This document shows positions 35,532 to 44,292 of a DNA stretch of 64,000 nucleotides, piece by piece. The stretch's first letter is position 1; every line of letters begins with the position of its first letter. The stretch is from the NCBI GenBank assembly GCA_030426805.1, contig JAUHXU010000005.1:1-64000 (forward strand). The letters run 5' to 3'. Under the pieces are notes generated by a model. It saw only the letters and a program-made list of their open reading frames with translations, was not told the origin of the DNA and ran no database searches. The DNA is from a bacterium (lineage in GTDB: Bacteria > Planctomycetota > JAFGQW01). The position numbers were made by a program, and so were the translations under genes.

Positions 35532-36863
35532 ATGAGCGACAGCCACACCAAAGAGAGCATCCTCAAGTCGATCAAGGACAACGACGTCGAGACCATCTGG
35601 CACTGGTTCGTCGACATCGACGGCCACTTGAAGGGCTTCGCGATCACGCCCAACGAGATGACGCGCAGCCTCGACGACGGCATGCACTTCGACGGGAGCT
35701 CGATCTCGGGCTTCAACGCGATCGAAGAGAGCGACCTGATGGCGAAGTGCGACCTCCCGACGTTCGCGCTGATGCCGAAGTCCGAGGGCTCGCCGCGCGA
35801 GGCGCGCATCTTCGTCGACATCTGCCGGCCGGACGGCTCGGTCTACAAGCGCGACACGCGCGGCATCCTGAAGAAGCTCGTCGAGTCGATCCGCGCGGAC
35901 GGATACGAGTCCTACATGGGACCGGAGCTCGAGTTCTTCGCGTTCAAGAGCATCGACGATCCGACGCCGCACGACGCGGGCGGCTACTTCACCGGCCCGC
36001 CGGTCGACCGCGGCAACGCGCTGCGCACGAAGGTGATCTCGGCGCTGACCGAGCTCGGCATCACGTGCGAGTATCACCACCACGAGGTCGCGCGCGGTCA
36101 GCACGAGATCGACCTGCGCTACGACCAGACGCTGAAGATCGCCGACGCCGCGATCACCTACAAGGCGGTGACGAAGCAGGTCGCGCACGACCTCGGCATC
36201 TACGCGACGTTCATGCCGAAGCCGATCTTCGGTGAGAACGGCAGCGGCATGCACGTGCACCAGTCGCTGTTCAAGAACGGCAAGAACGCGTTCTACGACG
36301 CCAACGACGAGCACCGCCTGTCGCGCGCCGCGAAGAGCTACATCGCCGGCGTGTTGAAGTACGCGCGCGAGTCGGTGAGCTTCTGGGCGCCCACGGTCAA
36401 CAGCTACAAGCGGCTCGTGCCCGGCTACGAGGCGCCGACCTACATCGCGTGGTCGCTGTCGAACCGCAGCGCGATGATCCGTGTGCCGGCGATCAACCCG
36501 GGTGCCGAGAAGAGCGTCCGGATGGAGCTGCGCTGCCCGGACCCGTCGGCGAACCCCTACACGGCGTTCGCACTGATGCTCGCGGCCGGCATGCGCGGCA
36601 TCAAGGACGACCTCGACCTCGAGGACCCGCAGGTGGACAACCTCTACCACCTCACCGAGATGGAGCGCGTCAAGCGCGGCATCAACAGCCTGCCGTCGAG
36701 CCTCAAGGAAGCGCTCGACGCGACGAAGGAGAGCGCGTTCGTCCGCGAAGCGCTCGGCGAGACGCTCGTCGACAACTACCTCGACCTGAAGTACGCCGAG
36801 TGGGACGACTTCCGCCTGCAGGTCTCCCCGTGGGAGATGGACCGCTACTTCAGCACGCTGTAA
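35532..36863 (+). CDS. glnA: Glutamine synthetase, type I
   Basis: A 443-residue enzyme that makes glutamine from glutamate, ammonia and ATP in the cytosol as a dodecamer. The signatures are complete: FDGSSISGF (about 55-63), the ATP-site region KPIFGENGSGMHVHQS, the glutamate-binding NRSAMIRVPA and metal ligands in EYHHHEVARGQHE. The size fits the GSI-alpha subtype. The tyrosine region (NLYHLTEMERVKRGI) resembles the alpha type, regulated by feedback rather than by GlnE adenylylation. The ATG at 35532 is preceded by a 278-bp divergent region, and a perfect hairpin follows the stop. Confidence 0.97.
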   Translation: MSDSHTKESILKSIKDNDVETIWHWFVDIDGHLKGFAITPNEMTRSLDDGMHFDGSSISGFNAIEESDLMAKCDLPTFALMPKSEGSPREARIFVDICRPDGSVYKRDTRGILKKLVESIRADGYESYMGPELEFFAFKSIDDPTPHDAGGYFTGPPVDRGNALRTKVISALTELGITCEYHHHEVARGQHEIDLRYDQTLKIADAAITYKAVTKQVAHDLGIYATFMPKPIFGENGSGMHVHQSLFKNGKNAFYDANDEHRLSRAAKSYIAGVLKYARESVSFWAPTVNSYKRLVPGYEAPTYIAWSLSNRSAMIRVPAINPGAEKSVRMELRCPDPSANPYTAFALMLAAGMRGIKDDLDLEDPQVDNLYHLTEMERVKRGINSLPSSLKEALDATKESAFVREALGETLVDNYLDLKYAEWDDFRLQVSPWEMDRYFSTL

Positions 36864-36884
36864 GCCCCCACGAACGACTCACGA

Positions 36885-36910
36885 ACACGGGCCGCCGTCG
36901 CGGCCCGTGT
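36885..36910 (+). terminator. Perfect 11-bp stem hairpin after glnA
   Basis: ACACGGGCCGC (36885-36895) pairs with GCGGCCCGTGT (36900-36910) around CGTC, 21 bp after the glnA stop. It has no T-run. It is a clear candidate terminator by position. Confidence 0.7.
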
Positions 36911-37363
36911 CGCGTTCGAACGCTCGCTGCGCCGGATTTGTCCCATTCCGCGTCAGATCCGCGCCAGCGACCGCTCGCTGCGCCCATCTTGTCCCGTTTC
37001 GCGTCAGCGAGCTGCCGCGTGCTCGATCGTTGCGCTTGGCGGGCTAGTTCTGCACCGGTTTTCGCGATGCGTGCGTTTGGCGAGGCGATTCTGCACCCGA
37101 TCGGCGTCGATGTCGGTGCTTCACGGGTGCATGGGTGCAAGATGAAGCCGCCAAACGCAAACATGCCGCCTGCGTGGTGCACAATCCGCGCGCGAAGCGC
37201 ATCCAAACCCAACGGGGCCCCGGCCACCTTCCCCGAAGCCCTGTCACCGTCGACGTCGATCGCACCCTTGCGGCTTGGATCGATGTCGGCGGGGACAGGG
37301 CGGAGGGGGAGGCCCCCGAAAGCTCTCGATCCGGAGACCGAGATTGCGATCAGCGTCGTCCGC
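36911..37363. other. Gene-free stretch with short direct and inverted repeats
   Basis: I see no gene in the 450 bp between the glnA hairpin and the convergent CCA-enzyme stop. Two imperfect direct copies start CGCTCGCTGCG at 36921 and 36972 and share TTGTCCC and CGCGTCAG. A second family, TGCGYTTGGCG...TTCTGCACC, occurs at 37030-37056 and 37071-37098, and in inverted form at 37133-37160. The inverted pair could form a stem. These may be REP-like or remnants of a mobile element; function unknown. Confidence 0.5.
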
Positions 37364-38542
37364 TCAGCTGTCCGCGACGAGACGACGCACGAACGCTTCG
37401 GCCGCGGCGCGGTCGGGCACGCGGCCTTCGAGCGCTTCGGTCTCCAGCGCGTCGAGCGCGCGCCCGATCGCGGGTCCACGCGCCACACCGAGCGCGGCGA
37501 TCGCGTCGCCGTCGAGGAAGCGCGGCGGGTGCAGGTCGACGTCGTCCCACGTCTTCTTCGCCCGCACGACGCGGTCGATCGTCGAGGTCTCCGTTCCCGT
37601 CGAACGCGCGAGGCGGAGCGCGGCGTCCACGTGCGGGTCGCGGACGATGCGCTTCCGCGTCGCGACGCTCGCAGCGGGGAAGTCGGGCATTGCACGCGCG
37701 AGATCGTGGATCGACCGGATCGCCGCGCGGACGGCGTTCGACAGGCGGAAGCGATCGAGCGCGTCGTCGCCAGCGCGCCACGACGCGGCGGCCCATCCGA
37801 GCACCGCATCCGGACGCGGCGAGAGGGCTGCGAGCCGTGCGGCGAGTTCGTCGTCGCCCACCGCTTCGGGGAACACGACCGGGAGGACGTCCCATGCCAC
37901 GAGTAGTGCCGCGGCGCGCGCCGGCGCACCGCCGGTCCACATCCGCGCCAGCTCGGCGGTGATCCGTTCGGCCGACACGACGCCCAGTTCCGGCGCGAGC
38001 GAGCGCGCCGCCGCGACCAGCGTCGGATCGACGTCGAGCCCGTAGTGCGCCGCGAATCGCACCGCGCGCAACACCCGCAGCTTGTCCTCGGTGAACCGCG
38101 CGACCGGATCGCCGACAGTGCGAAGTCGCCATGCGGTGAGGTCGTCGCGACCATCGACGTAGTCGATCACGCGGTCGGTCGTCGGGTCGAGGAACATCGC
38201 GTTGATCGTGAAGTCGCGGCGCTCGGCGTCGGCACGCGCCGAGCCGTAGGTCACCGAGACCGGCCGCCGACCGTCGACGTATGCGTCGTCGCTGCGGAAC
38301 GTCGCGACCTCGACATCGTGGCCGCCCTCTGCGACCACGACGACACCGAACGCGATCCCGACCGCATGCGCGTTCGGCCAGAGTTCGAGCACCCGCTCGG
38401 GGCGCGCCGAGGTCGCCACGTCGTAGTCGACCGGCTCGACCCCGAGCAACTCGTCGCGCACGCAGCCGCCGGCGAAGAGCGCCTCGTGGCCGTCGGCGCG
38501 GAGGCGCGCGCACACGGCGACGGCCGCTGCGCGCGCGCTCAC
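37364..38542 (-). CDS. CCA-adding enzyme / poly(A) polymerase family tRNA nucleotidyltransferase
   Basis: A 392-residue class II nucleotidyltransferase that adds or repairs the 3' CCA of tRNA, or acts as a poly(A) polymerase. The catalytic core has FAGGCVRDELLG (23-34) and the metal-binding VDYDVAT (38-44), then the RRDFTINAMF motif with YVDGRDDLTAWRLRTVGDP and EDKLRVLRAVRFAAHYGLDVD. The head and neck regions are therefore intact; tRNA-CCA and poly(A) roles cannot be separated by eye. The start is GTG at 38542, overlapping the upstream methyltransferase stop by four bases (GTGA). Confidence 0.92.
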   Translation of the reverse strand: MSARAAAVAVCARLRADGHEALFAGGCVRDELLGVEPVDYDVATSARPERVLELWPNAHAVGIAFGVVVVAEGGHDVEVATFRSDDAYVDGRRPVSVTYGSARADAERRDFTINAMFLDPTTDRVIDYVDGRDDLTAWRLRTVGDPVARFTEDKLRVLRAVRFAAHYGLDVDPTLVAAARSLAPELGVVSAERITAELARMWTGGAPARAAALLVAWDVLPVVFPEAVGDDELAARLAALSPRPDAVLGWAAASWRAGDDALDRFRLSNAVRAAIRSIHDLARAMPDFPAASVATRKRIVRDPHVDAALRLARSTGTETSTIDRVVRAKKTWDDVDLHPPRFLDGDAIAALGVARGPAIGRALDALETEALEGRVPDRAAAEAFVRRLVADS

Positions 38543-39642
38543 TCGCTCACCGCCGTCGCACCCGCCGCACGCCCCAGCCAGCGCACGTCCAACGCGATGC
38601 CGCGCGCACGATCCGTCGCGACGAGCCACAGCGCATCGACCGGCCCGTCGACCGTGCCGCTCACGCGCCACCCGGCGTTGGCGAAGTCGTCGCGACCGTG
38701 AAACGCCGCCTGCCCCGGCGACGGCAACCCCGCCTCGATCGCACCGACGACGGGTCCGTCCGGCGCATCGCGTCGCAGCTCGACGCCGCGGAACGCGCCC
38801 GCGTCGAGCGACGCCGCCCACCCCTCGGCGACGAGCGCGCCGTCGGCGTCGATCCGCACGCGGTCGATGCGCCCGCGCACCGCGGTCGGGTCGCGCCACA
38901 CGTCGCGGCGGAGCGGACGATCGGTCGCGAGCCACAGGTCTTGCAGGAACCACAGCCCGCGGGCGCGTCGATCGATCGACGCGAGCCCGGTCGACCGCAG
39001 CCGCTCGACGACGCGCGCCGGAGCGACGAGCGCGGTGCCGTAGTCGTCGGCGCCGGCCCCGTGCCCACCGGGCTGCCGGACGAACGTGTAGTCACCGTCG
39101 GTCGCGACGCCCGCCAGGGACGCCGGGTCGTGCGTGCTGAACACGAGCACGCCTCCATCGGCGACCGCCGGCGCGAGCGCGGCGACCCACGCGTCGAAGC
39201 GCGCCTCGGGGAAGTGATTCAGGACGCTCGTGCAGACGACCGCGTCGTAGCGCCCGGGCGTCCTCGGTTCGGTGCCGATCACGCGCGCCTCGACGCCGAG
39301 CGTATCGCGCACGAACGCGACGGCATCCGCATCGACGTCGCACGCCTCGACGACGCCGATGCGGCCGACGAGGTGGCGCGTCACGCGACCGTAGCCGCAC
39401 CCGAAGTCGAGGACACGCGCGCCCGCGGCATCGATCCGCGCCCGCGCGAGCGCACCGAGCACCGCATCGGCCGCCTCTGCCCCGGCCCGGAGATACTCGA
39501 CGCGACGCACCTCCGGAGCGGTGGCCGGCTGCTGTTCGATCACGCGCCACATCGGGTCGCGCGGGTCGACCGCAGTCGCGACCGGCGTGGACGAGCGGCG
39601 CGTCGCGAGCCATTCGCGCGCGAGCCGCTCCGGGACGTTCAC
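38539..39642 (-). CDS. Class I SAM-dependent methyltransferase with C-terminal beta-rich domain
   Basis: A 367-residue protein. The Rossmann-type methyltransferase domain (about 50-220) has the SAM-binding motif VLDFGCGYGRVTRH, the acidic strand ACDVDAD, the post-I motif YDAVVCTSVLNHF and GGVLVFSTHD. A C-terminal region of about 130 residues (from WFLQDLW) is beta-rich (RIDADGALVAEGWAASLDAG) and may recognise the substrate, which I cannot predict. The start is GTG at 39642, overlapping the upstream spermidine-synthase-like gene by four bases (GTGA). The three genes form one overlapping operon. Confidence 0.85.
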   Translation of the reverse strand: MNVPERLAREWLATRRSSTPVATAVDPRDPMWRVIEQQPATAPEVRRVEYLRAGAEAADAVLGALARARIDAAGARVLDFGCGYGRVTRHLVGRIGVVEACDVDADAVAFVRDTLGVEARVIGTEPRTPGRYDAVVCTSVLNHFPEARFDAWVAALAPAVADGGVLVFSTHDPASLAGVATDGDYTFVRQPGGHGAGADDYGTALVAPARVVERLRSTGLASIDRRARGLWFLQDLWLATDRPLRRDVWRDPTAVRGRIDRVRIDADGALVAEGWAASLDAGAFRGVELRRDAPDGPVVGAIEAGLPSPGQAAFHGRDDFANAGWRVSGTVDGPVDALWLVATDRARGIALDVRWLGRAAGATAVSE

Positions 39643-42119
39643 GCCGTTCGCCACGCGCGATGCGTCAACACGAGGAGCGCGACGACGTAGAGCGCGACGC
39701 AGAACCAGACGACCGCCGTGAAGCCGGCATGGATCGCGAGGATCAGCGAGAAGATGCTGCCGACGACCGACGTCGCGCTGTTCGCACCCCACACCCACGG
39801 CACGAGCCCGGCGTCCTGCCGCTCCACACGCCGCAATCCCTGCGGGAACAGAATCCCCATCAGGAATGCGAGCGGGAAGATCAGCGCGGTCGAGATCACG
39901 ACCTTCCACACGACGGCCAGCCCGATCAGATCGGAGTGAAAGACCGTCGGCAGGAGCCAGTTGTAGCCGAGCAGCAGCGCGATCAGCACGACGAGCGTGC
40001 GCGGCAACGTGATGACGCCGCCGGCGACGAGGCGATCGGAGAAGTAGCTGCCGATGCCCGTGCACACGAGAAACGCCATCAGCACGACCGACACCGCGTA
40101 GATCGGGTGGCCGAGGAACAGCGTGAAGCGCTGGATGAAGGACACCTCGATCGAGATGTACGAGATCCCGAGGATCGCGAAGTAGGCGAGGAACGCCAGA
40201 CGTCCGCCACCGCGAAGGGCGCCCGCACCCGAGAAGAACAGCGGCAGCAGGATCAGCGCGAACACGAGCCCGGTGAACCCGACCATCAAGTAGAACAACA
40301 GCACGACGATGCCGCCGAGGAACTCCCGCGCTTCGCCCTGGAACGCCATCGGCAGGTCACCGAGGCGATTGAGGTTGAAGAAGAAGAAGTAGGGGCGATC
40401 GTCGGTCGTCGCGGAGATGTCGAGGAAGTAGTCGCGCACGAACGCGTCGGGGTCGGCCGCGTGCACGTAGGTGTGCTCGATCGGCTGCACGTCGTCGGAG
40501 CGATGTTGCTCGCCGTAGACCTTGCTCAGCGACGCCCAGCCGTACTCGCCGCTGTCGCGGAGCGCGCGCACCTGCTCGATGAGGTCGTTCGGTGCCTTGC
40601 CGTCGTTCCACGGCCCCGGCGAGTAGAGCACCTTCAGGTTCATCTTGCGCGACTCGCGCTCGAGCTTCGCGATCTCGTCGTCGCCGAACGGCTTCAGGCT
40701 CGCCATCATCACCGCGTGGTTCAGCTCGCGATCCTTCGCGATGAACAGGTGCGGCTTCAGGTCGTCGATGCCGCGACGATGGTAGACCTCGCGCATGATC
40801 GAGATCAGCCGCAGCATCTGGTTGCCGCCGTGGCGATACACGTAGAAGAGGCCGTTGTCGCTGAGCTTGTCCGTGAACTCCTCGAACGCCTCGACCGTGA
40901 ACAGGTTCGCCTCCGACAGCGCGAACGCGGTCGCGCCCGACGCCGAGCCGGTCTGGATGAACGTGATCGTCAGCGTATCGAACCGCTCGTCGGACTGCGT
41001 GACGAAGCTCCGCCCCTCGTCGTTGACGTAGTCGACGTTCGGGCGATCGAAGAGCTCGTACATCCGGCTCTCGTCGCGGAAGATCCGCGTCGCGCCGTCC
41101 ACCGTGATGTCGTTGATCTCGACACCGACGATTCGCTTCGCGCCGAACATGTCCGCGGTCAGCATCCCCTCGCCGCCACCGGCGCCGATCTCGAGGTAGC
41201 TGTCGTGTCGATCGAGCAGATACGGCAGCCGCTCGAACGAGATCTCCTCGGAGCGCGCGGCGATCGTCTCTTCGGTGCGGATCGGAATCGACGTCTGGCA
41301 GCTCGAGTCGATGCGCACGTAGTAGTTGCGCCCGCCGTGGGTCTCGAAGATGCCGATCCGGCTGTAGCTGTTCCACGCCGAGTAGAGCTCGTCGCCCTTG
41401 GGCGCCTTCTCGAACTGGCGCTGGTCCTTCTCGTCGACGGTGTTCGTCGAGTACGAGCGAACCTGGACGAAGCCGGCGCCGTCGTTGACGACGGTCAGCG
41501 CGAGGAATCCGACGGCGAGTAGCGATGCGAGCATCGCGACGCCCCGGGCCCGCGCGGTCGCCGCCAGCGCGACGGTGCCCGCCGCGGCGAGCGCACCGAT
41601 CACGAAGACCGCCGAATCGCCGCCGACCCAGCTCAACAGCGGCAACACGAGCAGACAGCCGATGCCGGCCCCCGCCAGGTCGGCGAAGTAGAGACGGCTG
41701 ACGTCGCGCACGTGGTGGCGGAACAGCACCGACAGGACGACGCCCGCGCAGAAGAACGCGGGCAGCAGCAGCGCCCCGGCGCTCGCGACGCGCTTCACCG
41801 AGTCGGACAACCCGAGGTGGCGACCGTGGAGCCCCTCCATCAGCCACGCGTCGACGCCGAGCAGCACCGCGAAGCCCCCGACGACGGCGAGCGAGTAGAG
41901 CAGCCCGAACAGTGCGACGCGCTGCGCGGCGCGCTCGGCCGGGAACCATGACGCACGCACGTAGGTGAAGACGCCGGCCGACCCGAGGCCGAGAAACGCG
42001 AGGGAGATCGCGAGGAACGCGAAGCTCGAGTGGAACAGCACCGTGAACACCCGCGTCGCGTAGAGCTGCAGCAGCAGCATGCTGCAGGTGATCAACGAGA
42101 GACCGAGGTATCGCCACAT
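39639..42119 (-). CDS. Spermidine-synthase-like domain in a polytopic membrane protein
   Basis: An 826-residue protein with an N-terminal membrane domain of about six helices (1-200), a soluble spermidine synthase/methyltransferase-like Rossmann domain (about 300-470: YLEIGAGGGEGMLTADMFG, VVGVEIN-type strand VGVEINDITVDG, VDYVNDEGRSF), and a C-terminal block of further helices (about 600-826). Such fusions are frequent in Planctomycetota and Proteobacteria, but their product is usually unknown. They need not make spermidine. The ATG at 42119 diverges from the gene at 42396. Confidence 0.88.
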   Translation of the reverse strand: MWRYLGLSLITCSMLLLQLYATRVFTVLFHSSFAFLAISLAFLGLGSAGVFTYVRASWFPAERAAQRVALFGLLYSLAVVGGFAVLLGVDAWLMEGLHGRHLGLSDSVKRVASAGALLLPAFFCAGVVLSVLFRHHVRDVSRLYFADLAGAGIGCLLVLPLLSWVGGDSAVFVIGALAAAGTVALAATARARGVAMLASLLAVGFLALTVVNDGAGFVQVRSYSTNTVDEKDQRQFEKAPKGDELYSAWNSYSRIGIFETHGGRNYYVRIDSSCQTSIPIRTEETIAARSEEISFERLPYLLDRHDSYLEIGAGGGEGMLTADMFGAKRIVGVEINDITVDGATRIFRDESRMYELFDRPNVDYVNDEGRSFVTQSDERFDTLTITFIQTGSASGATAFALSEANLFTVEAFEEFTDKLSDNGLFYVYRHGGNQMLRLISIMREVYHRRGIDDLKPHLFIAKDRELNHAVMMASLKPFGDDEIAKLERESRKMNLKVLYSPGPWNDGKAPNDLIEQVRALRDSGEYGWASLSKVYGEQHRSDDVQPIEHTYVHAADPDAFVRDYFLDISATTDDRPYFFFFNLNRLGDLPMAFQGEAREFLGGIVVLLFYLMVGFTGLVFALILLPLFFSGAGALRGGGRLAFLAYFAILGISYISIEVSFIQRFTLFLGHPIYAVSVVLMAFLVCTGIGSYFSDRLVAGGVITLPRTLVVLIALLLGYNWLLPTVFHSDLIGLAVVWKVVISTALIFPLAFLMGILFPQGLRRVERQDAGLVPWVWGANSATSVVGSIFSLILAIHAGFTAVVWFCVALYVVALLVLTHRAWRTA

Positions 42120-42395
42120 GCGGGGTACGCGTCCTGTCCGCCCGGGTAGGAGAGCGACGAGACGCGGGTAAGCGCCTCAATTACAGGGAGTTAGCCAACC
42201 GGCTCCGCCCCCGTCAAGCGCGCCCGCGAATCGCGCGGGCACCCGGAGTCGTCCGATCGCCGGCCGCGCCGACGCTCTCCCTCTGGTCGTTTCGGCTCGA
42301 AAGCGACTCTGGTAAAGTGGTACCCACGGAAGAAACGCACGAGGTCCCAGCCGCCCCGCCATCCGCCCCCGGCGGCTCCCCGAACGGGAAGATCC

Positions 42396-43874
42396 ATGAG
42401 AAAACCGCTCGTCGCCCTGATTGCCACGCTCTTCATCACCGCCGCGCTCACGCCCGCGCAGGACGGTGCCGCCCCCGCGGAGCAGCCGGCGAAGAACCCC
42501 AACGCCTTCACCGACGCCGAGGTCGAGAAGCTCGCCCAACAGATCGGCAAGCTGCTCGACTCTGACAAGCTGAAGCAGCGCGAGCGGCTCCGCTCGTCGA
42601 TCGAGAAGACGCTCGACGGCATCCGCGAGTCCGGGCGCGACCCGATCAAGGCGGTCGACTCCTGGACCCGCGTCTACACGCACCCGAAGCTGAAGAAGCG
42701 CGGCGGCCGGGCCGGGCGCAAGCTCAACGTGAATGTCGAGGTGCCCCTCGCGCTCGGCCGCCAGGCCGAAGTCATCTACCACACGATCGCCCCGAAGGAC
42801 TACCGCGGCAAAGAGCCGGTCGCGTCGGTGATCTGCCTTCACCCGCTCGACGGCAAGATGGACGCGAAGGGCTTCCTTCGGGAGTTCTACGAGTCCAAGG
42901 ACGTTCAGGAGCGCGCGCTGCTCTTCGCCCCCGAGGCCCCGGGTTTCGGCAAATCGAAGAAGGAAAGCGACAGCCCCGGCGCGTTCGCGTGGAGCAAACG
43001 GAGCAAGCTCTACCGCTCCTTCGGGGTCCTCGGCGCCTTCGTGGCCGAGGACTACCTGCTCGATCGCAACGCGATCTTCCTCGACGGCTACGGCGACGCG
43101 GCGGTGGACGTGTGGCGCCTCTATTCCCAGCTCGGCACGATGTTCGCCGGCGTGATCATCCGCGGCGCGCTGCCGCCGGCGGAAACGCGCTTCGAGGACT
43201 TCAAGAACGCGAAGGTCCTGCTGGTCGGCGTGCCGGAAGCCGATCTCGACCCGGCGAAGGCCGACGAGGTCGCGGCCAAACTGAAGGCCGCGGGGTGCAC
43301 CGACGTCACGGTCGTGAAGCTCAACGAAGCCCCGCGTTCGCGCAAGGAGCGCGAGTCGTTCATGCAGATGGACGCGGCCCTCGCCGCCTTCCTCGAGAAG
43401 CGCCGTGACGCCTACCCGACGTCGCTCGACTGGAGCATCAAGGAAACCCATACGCGCCGGTCGTACTGGCTCGCGTCGGGCAGCAGCGGCGAGGTCGAGG
43501 CGAGCACGCTCGAGGGCGAGGCCGCGAAGAAGCCGCCGACATTCACGGCGACGATCGACCGCGCGAAGAACCGCATCGCGGTCAAGACGCACCGCCTCAC
43601 CCAACTCGTCTTCCGCTTGAGCCACAAGCTGCTCGACCTCGACAAGGACATCACGATCGAGGTCAACGGCAAGGTGCTCTTCACCGGCAAGGCGGAACCG
43701 ACGCTGTTCGCCCTGCGGCAGGATAACCAGCCGAGCGATCCGACCCAGCTCTACTCCTGGGTCACGGCCGTCACCCTGCCGATCGAGATGTACGCGCCGA
43801 AGAAAGAGAAGAAGGACGATTCGGCCGCAGGCGGCGACAAGAAGCAGCCGGATCCGGACGACAAGCCGAAGTAG
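42396..43874 (+). CDS. Exported alpha/beta-hydrolase-like protein with altered nucleophile elbow (492 aa)
   Basis: A signal peptide (about 1-21, ending TPAQ) is followed by a charged helical stretch and, from about residue 120, an alpha/beta-hydrolase pattern: ASVICLHPLDGKMDAKGF, ALLFAPEAPGFGKSK and NAIFLDGYGDAAVDVWRL. At the position of the usual nucleophile elbow Gly-X-Ser-X-Gly it reads GYGDA, so the serine is missing. A beta-rich C-terminal domain with a Lys/Asp tail ends the protein. It may be a non-catalytic member or use another residue. Start ATG at 42396. A hairpin lies nine bases past the stop. Confidence 0.8.
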   Translation: MRKPLVALIATLFITAALTPAQDGAAPAEQPAKNPNAFTDAEVEKLAQQIGKLLDSDKLKQRERLRSSIEKTLDGIRESGRDPIKAVDSWTRVYTHPKLKKRGGRAGRKLNVNVEVPLALGRQAEVIYHTIAPKDYRGKEPVASVICLHPLDGKMDAKGFLREFYESKDVQERALLFAPEAPGFGKSKKESDSPGAFAWSKRSKLYRSFGVLGAFVAEDYLLDRNAIFLDGYGDAAVDVWRLYSQLGTMFAGVIIRGALPPAETRFEDFKNAKVLLVGVPEADLDPAKADEVAAKLKAAGCTDVTVVKLNEAPRSRKERESFMQMDAALAAFLEKRRDAYPTSLDWSIKETHTRRSYWLASGSSGEVEASTLEGEAAKKPPTFTATIDRAKNRIAVKTHRLTQLVFRLSHKLLDLDKDITIEVNGKVLFTGKAEPTLFALRQDNQPSDPTQLYSWVTAVTLPIEMYAPKKEKKDDSAAGGDKKQPDPDDKPK

Positions 43875-43883
43875 TCGGACCCG

Positions 43884-43903
43884 ACCGGGCTTGACAGCCC
43901 GGT
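43884..43903 (+). terminator. 8-bp perfect stem hairpin after the hydrolase-like gene
   Basis: ACCGGGCT (43884-43891) pairs with AGCCCGGT (43896-43903) around TGAC. It starts nine bases after the stop codon and likely terminates the upstream transcript. Its loop overlaps a TTGACA hexamer. Confidence 0.55.
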
Positions 43904-43919
43904 TCGGCGCGGCTATATC
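43891..43919 (+). promoter_or_regulatory. Candidate sigma-70 promoter
   Basis: TTGACA (43891-43896) and TATATC (43914-43919) are separated by exactly 17 bases, near-consensus spacing and sequence. Transcription would begin around 43926, about 370 bp upstream of the gldA start. The -35 overlaps the preceding hairpin, so it may be coincidental, and housekeeping promoters in this lineage are poorly known. Confidence 0.4.
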
Positions 43920-43925
43920 AGCGAC

Positions 43926-43985
43926 CGACCCCGAGAGGGGCGCTGGCGTGTGAAGGGGTTCGCACGCCGGCGACAAGCGACGAAT
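43926..43985 (+). ncRNA. Candidate structured RNA or leader
   Basis: Directly after the promoter-like element two adjacent hairpins occur: CCCC-GAGA-GGGG (43929-43940, a GNRA tetraloop) and a 14-bp stem (43941-43954 with 43959-43972) with a GGGG loop and one or two G-T pairs. Together they could stack coaxially. I do not recognise a known RNA family. It may be a small RNA or the 5' leader of the gldA operon. The rest of the 418-bp gap up to 44292 shows no gene. Confidence 0.3.
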
Positions 43986-44292
43986 CCGGGCGGCCGAGGG
44001 GACCCTCCGCTACCCCAATCGACCCGTTTTACCTATCATTTCATCCCTTCGGCTCGCCCTTTTGCTCCGCGCTGCCGCTGCCGAGCCACCCCCGCGATCG
44101 TCGCGCCGACCCCGCCCCGTCCCACGCCGACGCCTGCCCTTGCCACCTGTGCGGTTTGGGCCAAAATTGACGCGGGTCGGGGGCAGCGAATCGCGCCCGT
44201 AGCCCGTATCAAGCCCAGCGGTGTCGGCCCGTGCAGCGGCCGGCCAGCGTCTCCCGCGCTTCCTGCGTGAGCGTATCCAAGGAGAATCACCG

